Shown here piece after piece: positions 57,312 through 64,000 of a DNA stretch of 64,000 nt. Position 1 is the first letter of the stretch. Each line of letters starts with the position of its first letter. The notes below the pieces were generated by a model. The model did no database searches and had not been told where the DNA came from. It saw only the letters and a list, made by a program, of their open reading frames with translations. Source of the stretch: Lineus longissimus (taxonomy: Eukaryota > Nemertea > Pilidiophora > Heteronemertea > Lineidae); contig NC_088321.1 of the NCBI RefSeq assembly GCF_910592395.1, forward strand, positions 9,548,001-9,612,000, read 5' to 3'. The position numbers were made by a program, and so were the translations under genes.

Positions 57312-58574
57312 ATGGTGACGTCCACTGCCTGTTTCAAAGAAGCGAAAATGAAGGAACTAGAAAGTTGGAAAAAGCATGGAGTATATGAAACAGTTAAGAA
57401 TATTGTTGCAAGAGGTTTCGAAGAATCTCATTTGAATTTTCAAAAGGATTCTCCCACCTGTTCAAGCGAATCGATTAAGATAATATTGGCGGTCTTAGCA
57501 CAAAAGGCTTGGGCACCTAAATCAATAGATATAAAAACTGCTTTTTTACAAGGACATAAGCTACATAGGGAGGTGTTCATAAAGCCACCAAAAGAAGCCG
57601 ACGCATCTTTGCAGTGGTACAAACGTGTTCGAGACTGTATGCTCACACTTGGTGCTTCAATATCTAAACTAGACCCAGCAGTATTTTATTGGACAGACGA
57701 AGAGAAAGAGGTACAGGGAGTTCTAGCCGTCCATGTGGATGATTTCCTGTTTGGTGGAACAGTTGAGTTTGAGAAGAAAGTGATGAGCAATGTGAGAAAG
57801 GAATTCCTGATAGGAAAGGAAGAAATTTCCTCTTTTCGCTACACGGGAATGAATATATCACATGTATCGGGAGTTGAAAATGAAATCAGGTTTGATCAGA
57901 ACTTTTATGCAAGCAATCTTGCACAGATCTTTGTAACCAAAGAGAGAGTACTACAGAAAGATAGTTTGTTGACAGACAGTGAAAAGTCCATGGTAAGAGC
58001 CAAGGTTGGACAACTCCTCTGGATAGGTAGACAGAGTAGACTGGATCTTTTGTTCGACACTTGTGACTTAGCTTCAAGGATAAAGGATGGAACTGTAAAA
58101 GAGCTACTTGAAACCAACAAAGTGATCAGAAGGGCGAAAAGTGAGAAACTTACTTTGCGTTATGAGAAATTGAATGATCCATCATTGTTAGTTTATAGCG
58201 ATGCTTCACTGGGAAATATGAAAAATGGAGGAACACAGGGAGCATACTTCATTGGACTCCAGGGACAAGAAGGTTTCTCACCAATATGTTGGAGCTCGAG
58301 AAAGGTCAGAAGAGTAGTTAGAAGTACTTTAGCAGGAGAGACACTTGCAATGGCCGATGCTAAGGACAGTGGTATATATGTAGCTTCTTTGTACTCCGAA
58401 CTGATATGTGGGAAATATGATAGCAAATGTATCAAAATCATCTGTTTGACTGATTGTAAGTCTCTGTATGAAGCTGTAAAGTCACAAAAATCAGTAACAG
58501 AAAAGAGGTTGAGGATAGAAATCAGTGGATTGAAGGAGGGCCTAGAACTAGAATGGAATAGAAGATGGCATTGA
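57312..58574 (+). pseudogene. copia reverse transcriptase/RNase H with internal deletions
   Basis: VARGFEESHLNFQKDSPT, SIDIKTAFLQGHKLHREVF (motif A), AVHVDDFLFGG (catalytic VDD, motif C) and VGQLLWIGRQSRLDLLF mark the Ty1/copia reverse transcriptase. YSDASLGNMKNGG, RSTLAGETLAMADAKDSG and LTDCKSLYEAVKS mark RNase H. Two segments are missing without loss of frame: between YETVK and VARGFEE, and between PPKEA and DASLQWY, where the motif B region with the conserved LKKxxYGL should be. The enzyme is therefore dead. RSTLAGET instead of the usual SSTEAEY points to the GalEa/CoDi side of copia rather than to Drosophila copia. No gag or protease, and no long terminal repeat pair was found within 56.08-58.79 kb. 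Confidence 0.88.
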
Positions 58575-59190
58575 TTACTGATGGAACATTTGTTTTATAG
58601 ACTTGATAATTTGTTTTATTAATCTGCACTAGGAATCTTTTATAAGTTAAGAAATGTATAACAGGTGGTGGAACTTAAAAATTTTAGCACGCTCATGGAT
58701 GTTCGAAAGTTATTGTTAGTTACACAAGAGTTATGCAAATTTATTCAATAAGAAGAAAAGAAGAAAAAAGGATGAGTTTGTTAGTTTTAGTTCACTAAGG
58801 CAAAGGAGGCGGTGCCTGCAAGCATGTGGCTCGGGAAAAACATATTTATGGTACAATAAATTAATCAAAATTAATCAAAGAATGATCTTTTATAAACATT
58901 GGAAGGAAATTTATGGTACAATAAATTAATCAAAATTAATCAAAGAATGATCTTTTATAAACATTGGAAGGAAGTAGGGATAAATTATATTTCAGATTTA
59001 CTAAGACCAGACAAAACAGTGATACCTTTTGAATCACAGGGACTAAAAGCAACCGAATGGTTCAAAAGGAGAGGGTTAATGGATGTTATTATAAATAAGA
59101 TTTGGGGTAATAACTTTGACACTGATAACAATAATGTATTCATGGTACAGGATTTATTCAATGAGAAATGGGAACCAATTCAATACTTAC

Positions 59191-61249
59191 TGTAAAATTT
59201 AGTCTGGGGGTGTGGGGGGGGGGGGGGTTGTCTTGTTTCAATACCAAAAAAAATCAAATGTATGTGATGTATTAATATAGGTCAATTAATTGTAAAGGAG
59301 CATGATGGTGTAATTTCCCAGCATGTTCCTTCTAATGACATACGTTGAATTAAATAAAAAAAAGAAAGAAGACTTTTGAACACCCACTTGTCTAGTTTTC
59401 CTGATAGGGCGCCACTGTCTAATCGTGAAAAATGTAATAAGCCCATTAGTGGCTGAAGTATGCGCCGAACATTAATTATGGCACGCAAAAGTGGAATAAA
59501 TGCAAGACTTGAAAATTTAATACAACATTTTGAAATATACAGGCAACACTTGAAAAAACATGCCAATATTTCAAAAACGTATTAAAATATGTATCAATAA
59601 GATTTGAAAATATGATGCAAAATTTCCTGAAAATGTAGGTCAACTTGTTTTCAAATATATGTGGCAACCCTTGAAAAAAACATGGCAACATTTTGAATAA
59701 AATCTCGCAACATTCACGTGACCGAACAATACCACATGATCTTCCTTTTCCACTGAGGAACGCCAGTTTGTTTCCCATATTTGGCACATGCGTCATAATT
59801 TATTCATACAAATTCTGTATCCATGGTAATCACTCTAGATTGAAGAACTAGTTTTTCTGCCGACCTGATCACCACTGGCTTATCCGCGAATAGAGTAACA
59901 ATAGGGAAACACTGAAATACGGGAGACACTGACCGATGATACACTGAAACACTGAAATACCGATCCACTGTCGTTGTGCGTATATCCATAAGGAGGAGAC
60001 TTTAGGATTGACATTCACTGCCGGCTTTGGACATTGGCTGATGTCAGGGAGAGGATGGAACAGCAATAATCGTATTCATCTGAAAGAACAAGGAATTATT
60101 TAAGATATGTTTACACCTATGAAAATTCTCTTAATCTGTACTGTAAACTCGACTCTGAACCGTCCTTTCATGGCAGCCTGGATGACATAATTAGACCCCC
60201 GAATGGACAAGCTATTTGGTCTTCAAATTACGAACCTTTAGTTCTGGCGAAGACGTGGCAAGTTCAAAAGTTTTGTGGATTTAACTCCAAGTGCCTTTTG
60301 CAGTCCACACAACATTTTGCCTTGCGTTCTCAAAGGCGTCTCCTGGCGCAATGGTAAAAAATGTGCAGGAAAACTAATTGTCTGATTGAATAATCTGGTT
60401 ATATGCATGGGCCACAAACAGACCCTGATCCCTACTGAGCTTGGGTCCAACGAGATACATGTATTCAATTTAAAAAACGATATCCAAACTCGCATTCTCT
60501 CCGACATGTATGATTAACATATAATGGGCGGGCAAGAAATCTATTGGAGGATGACATGAATTGACCCCGAATGGACAAGCTATTCTACATGTTTATAAAT
60601 TATCAAGAACTACCCTCACAAGCCCTTGTCTGACAACAAAGGTAGGCTAACTATCTTCTTGCAGAGAAGCCCATGTCCCAACACAGGTGCCTTCAGAAAG
60701 ACTGATTGACTGTCTTCAAGGAGACTGTCAGGCCTTTCAATTGCATGGAGATCAATACACCCTGTATTTTTTCACCCTATTTTGGGCGCTTTTTATACCG
60801 CGCTATAATAGCCTCTTCTGTATGGATGGAGCACAATCACTTGTAAAAAAATGCAAGGAAGGTAATCCCCTCTCAAGAACTTGCTGATTCTGTTATGTAA
60901 AGAATTACTTTAACACTCGCAAAGTCATTCTTTAAAAGAAGGAACTTTTATTTATAATATCTAACTTTGAGATTGAGAAGAAAAAAATATACTTATGGAT
61001 CATCATGGCCTTATAAGTTCTACTATTGTGGTATCCTGCAGAGTGTGCCGTGTGCTGACAGTTGTAGCAGACGACAAACTAGTTTAAAAACCGCGTCCCC
61101 AAATTACTAATATAGGGAGCCAAACATGTACATACATTTAAACTAGAGACGAGGTCAGCATGCTAGTCTTACGCATATCAGGCTTCTTGGATTGATGACT
61201 AACTGTGATGGAATGATGTTTGACTTGCGCAAGGATGTGTTTTCCAGGA
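59191..61249. other. unassigned AT-rich region
   Basis: A ~25-bp motif recurs (CCGAATGGACAAGCTATT at about 60199 and 60570). No domain, RNA gene or terminal repeat is recognised. Confidence 0.4.
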
Positions 61250-61261
61250 AATCTCTACCAG

Positions 61262-62216
61262 GCATGCCAGGAAGCGAAATTTTTTTCTGCAGGATACTTC
61301 TGCCACAGTGTACATCTGACAGCCAATCACAATTGGCGCGATCTTTGACGTCACACTGTTTATTTATGCATGATAATGCAAATACAATGGACGATACCGA
61401 GTCGCATGCCGAGTGCCACTTCAACTGTGAATGTGACAATAGTTCATTGTCTGACCCCAATTATGCTCAACTCAAGGTTTGTGTCGTAGTGTTTAGGAAT
61501 GAATTGCACAGATTCATTGTAAAATTGATGATATTATGCGTACAAAAGAGGCATCAGCTGATCTGATCGCTACATTGCAGTGCATGCATTGATTTGTGAA
61601 ATTTTAAGGGGCAGTGACACTGACAGTGTTGCCAATGTTGATAATTATTAAAGGGACAGTGTATCCGATGTCTCGCGATTTGTGAAATTTTAAGGGGCAG
61701 TGACACTGACAGTTGCCAATGTTGATAATTATTAAAGGGACAGTGTATCCGATGTCTGCTGTTGAAGGTATCAGGCCTATTTTGGTAGTTTGAACATTGT
61801 TGAAGGGCCATTGTATAAAACACATTTTGACAAGCAAACAAAATAAATTGAATGGTGGCGCCACCTATGCATATACAGCAGAACTAGTTACACGGTTGAC
61901 AGATAAACATTCAACCTCGGCTATTTTGCCGAGCACAGTGCGCCTTTAACAGACAAGTCCAATAAATACAGTCCACTCGACAATGAAAATACATGTTAAG
62001 ATACTGCAAATAAATATATTTTAGCTAATATACTCCTCTAACCATTTGCTAACTTGTTCTTTCCAAGATTATCAGAACACGTGGCATTGTTGACATTATT
62101 GCGCCATGTGGAAAGATGATGTCAACAAAGACACGTGCTTGCCTTGAATTCTGATTGGCTGTCAGATGTACACTCTGGCAGAAGTATCCTGCAGAAAAAA
62201 ATTTCGCTGCCAGGAA
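61262..62216. mobile_element. inverted-repeat element with ~70-bp arms
   Basis: 61267-61340 (GCGAAATTTTTTTCTGCAGG, ...TACATCTGACAGCCAATCA) pairs with 62147-62215. Between them is an ~86-bp tandem pair (61591 and 61678; TTTGTGAAATTTTAAGGGGC). An open start MDDTESHAECHFNCECDNSS at 61389 ends in LK at AAG/GTTTGT. A CCAAT box (in the arm), TGACGTCA (61347) and ATGCAAAT (61376) precede this ATG, so it could be a small promoter plus first exon. The arms end near CCAGG; no target duplication was identified. Confidence 0.55.
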
Positions 62217-62886
62217 CCATTGTAAACATGCCCGTGAAAAGTAAGTTCGTCGGCCGATTAAGTTGGGAGTGATAAACAATCCTGCTTTATTTTCAACTTT
62301 TTGCATGATTTTTTCATTTTATAACACTTTATTGTATATGTACAGTTCAGTGTCTGTTCAGCTGAGCGTATTTTTTGGCGCAGGGGCCTAATTAATTTGG
62401 GCGGATTTTTAAAATTAAAAGGGTCTAATTTCAATTTTTTTCAATATAAGGTTCCGGCGTGGGAAACATGCAATCTTGGAGGAATTATACTTAAGTATAA
62501 ATTATACTTCCTGATTAGATGCAATTGAGAGGCCTGACTGTCTTCCCATATTAGGTCTTCGCAACTCTTTGGCTGTGGACATTCTGTTGCCTTGGCTGAT
62601 GGATGGATGGATGTATCGTCTGATTGAAAAAAAAGAATATGTCTTAAAAAAGTGTAAAACGAGCCATATTATTGACCATGGCCATAGAAGCCCGGGCAGA
62701 AAAATTGGGGGCGCAATCAATCAATCCTGGGCACTCAAGCACCCGCAAGCGGGCACAAGGCACCACCGTATCGGAAACGACAATGATCAGTTGTCGCAAC
62801 GGAAGTCGGCAGTGCAGGCAACAGTAATAGGGCCATGGCGATTTAGCGGATCCCTCGGATTCTGGCACAACACCGGTATCGTTTTT
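62217..62886. other. unassigned sequence
   Basis: A short (ATGG)n run at about 62598. A 138-codon open frame runs into the neighbouring GTC repeat and is not convincing. Confidence 0.4.
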
Positions 62887-62937
62887 AGCTCACCTCTTAG
62901 CAGAGGTGAGCTTATCCCATACCGTGGCGTCCGTCGT

Positions 62938-62972
<35 letters not shown>

Positions 62973-64000
62973 CGTCGTCCGTTAGCAGGGCACGTTTCGT
63001 AACTGTTAGAGCTATTGAGTTGAAACTTGGTACACATGTACCCTTATGTAATGACACCTTGGAGACTAAGTTTCAATCTGATTCGTTTCATGGTTTGGCC
63101 ACCAGGGGGCCAAACGTTAAAAGTGAAAATATGCAATATCTCCCTTAATAGTAGTCGGGAAATTTTGAAAAAAATATGGTAGGTACTTCTAGCAAAGGTG
63201 CATTATATATCCTCCGGGTTTTCGATTTGACCTCCTTTTCAAGGTCACAGAGGTCAAATGGTGTAAATTGGCCGTTAGGATGTAACGATGGCACGTTTCT
63301 CAACTGCAATGACTATTGATACCAAATTTGGTACACATTTACCCCTTAGTCAGGTGATCTCAGGGACCACAGTTTGGTCCAATATGATTCACCACTTGAC
63401 CACCAGGGGGCAAAATCCAAAAACCTTAAAAATGTGATTATTCCTTAACTTCTTGCCCGATTGCCACCAATTTGATATCATGGGTACATCTAACCACCAT
63501 ACAGTATATGTCACACAGGTTTTTAATTTGACCTTCTTGTCAAGGTCACAGAGGTCAAATGGCATAAATTCGCCGTCAGGCCGTAACTATGGCACGTTTC
63601 TTAACTGCAATGACTATTGATCACAAATTAAGTACACATGTACCCCTTGGTCAGGTGATCTCAGGTACCGAAGTTTGGTGCGATCTGATTTGCCTTTGGC
63701 CTCCAGGGAGGGGGCCAAATCCTAAATTCTTCAAAATGCCATTATACCTAGTAATGACTTGCCCGATTGGCACCAATTTTATATCATAGGTACATCTAAT
63801 TCTAACAACCATTCAATGTGTCACCCGGGTCTTCTTTGATTTGACCTACTTTTCAAGGTCACAGAGGTCGAATGTACTGTAAATTGGCCATTTTGGGGAA
63901 ATTGTAATTGCTTGGACCTACATCAAACCTAACACTACATGACACAATACCATGCTCTTTATCCATCTTTCCTCCACATGAGGTGAGCACAATGGCCCTG
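62887..64000 (+). mobile_element. GTC-repeat element, copy B (reaches the window end)
   Basis: Starts with a perfect palindrome AGCTCACCTC-TTAGCA-GAGGTGAGCT (62887-62912). (GTC)n follows at 62930-62982, then 301-302-bp tandem units (GGCACGTTTC at 62988, 63290, 63591) with CCACCAGGGGGC and CAAGGTCACAGAGGTCAAAT cores. It ends AGGTGAGCACAATGGCCCTG at 63981-64000, the reverse complement of copy A's left end. Non-coding. The right terminal base may lie just outside the window. Confidence 0.82.

Larger units (their letters stand above)
54408..59190 (+). repeat. S array 2, interrupted by a copia fragment
   Basis: Monomers start near 54644 and 55577, and part of one lies at 58790-59190. The array begins inside a monomer about 15 bp past the point where array 1 stops at 29214, as if both were once continuous. 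The last partial monomer extends the LINE-like frame beyond NNNV to FMVQDLFNEKWEPIQ, so it preserves more of the source LINE than the other monomers. A 20-base G-rich tract follows at 59209-59228. Confidence 0.8.

Noticed and set aside
56076-58790. Complete LTR retrotransposon
   Set aside because: Gag, protease and the integrase catalytic core are missing, and no paired long terminal repeats were found.

Overview
This window looks like a transposon graveyard from an animal genome. It is AT-rich and intron-containing, with no convincing unique host gene. The frequent AGGCCTA strings, GTC/GAC-repeat elements with 301-bp internal repeats, and the mix of Tx1/L1-like LINE, DIRS, copia, Kolobok, Harbinger and Mutator-like elements suggest a marine deuterostome. 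An echinoderm is my best guess; amphioxus or a hemichordate is possible. That assignment is inference only.

Layout. (1) 1-3.7 kb: unassigned DNA, then a 1.7-kb dispersed repeat (R) that recurs at 47-52.7 kb. (2) 3.7-12.1 kb: a 5'-truncated LINE present as three near-identical tandem 2.48-kb units, the third carrying a 762-bp inverted-repeat element, followed by a small inverted-repeat transposon. (3) 13.75-29.2 kb: a tandem array of ~0.99-kb monomers (S) that contain a LINE-derived coding scrap. It is punctured by a TTAA-flanked Kolobok-like element with a THAP gene (itself hit by a second TTAA MITE), a 7.1-kb DIRS retrotransposon (itself hit by a TTAA MITE), a Harbinger foldback element with a TAA duplication, and a 405-bp MITE. 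Sibling monomers serve as empty sites, so most ends can be fixed to the base. (4) 29.5-33.3 kb, minus strand: a decayed transposase gene whose frame continues through 25-residue repeats into a USP-type deubiquitinase domain. (5) 34.57-46.40 kb: a complete 11.8-kb Mutator-like element with 47-bp terminal inverted repeats and a 9-bp target duplication. It holds a multi-exon gene coding for MULE transposase, a SWIM zinc finger and a Ulp1/SENP protease, broken by one frameshift and two in-frame stops. (6) 47-52.7 kb: a second R copy containing a 2.4-kb foldback element with modular arms and a GAC-repeat element. (7) 54.4-59.2 kb: more S monomers, interrupted by a 5'-truncated copia fragment. (8) 59.2-64 kb: mostly unassigned, with an inverted-repeat element at 61.3-62.2 kb and a second GTC-repeat element running off the window.

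Main result. Two adjacent but unrelated DNA transposons share one protein plan: DDE transposase, then a SWIM-type zinc finger, then a cysteine peptidase of the ubiquitin/SUMO-removing class (USP in one, Ulp1 in the other). The second strong result is the DIRS element. Its internal complementary region records the circle junction, and the empty S monomer shows the target, so the crossover can be placed within AAATG.
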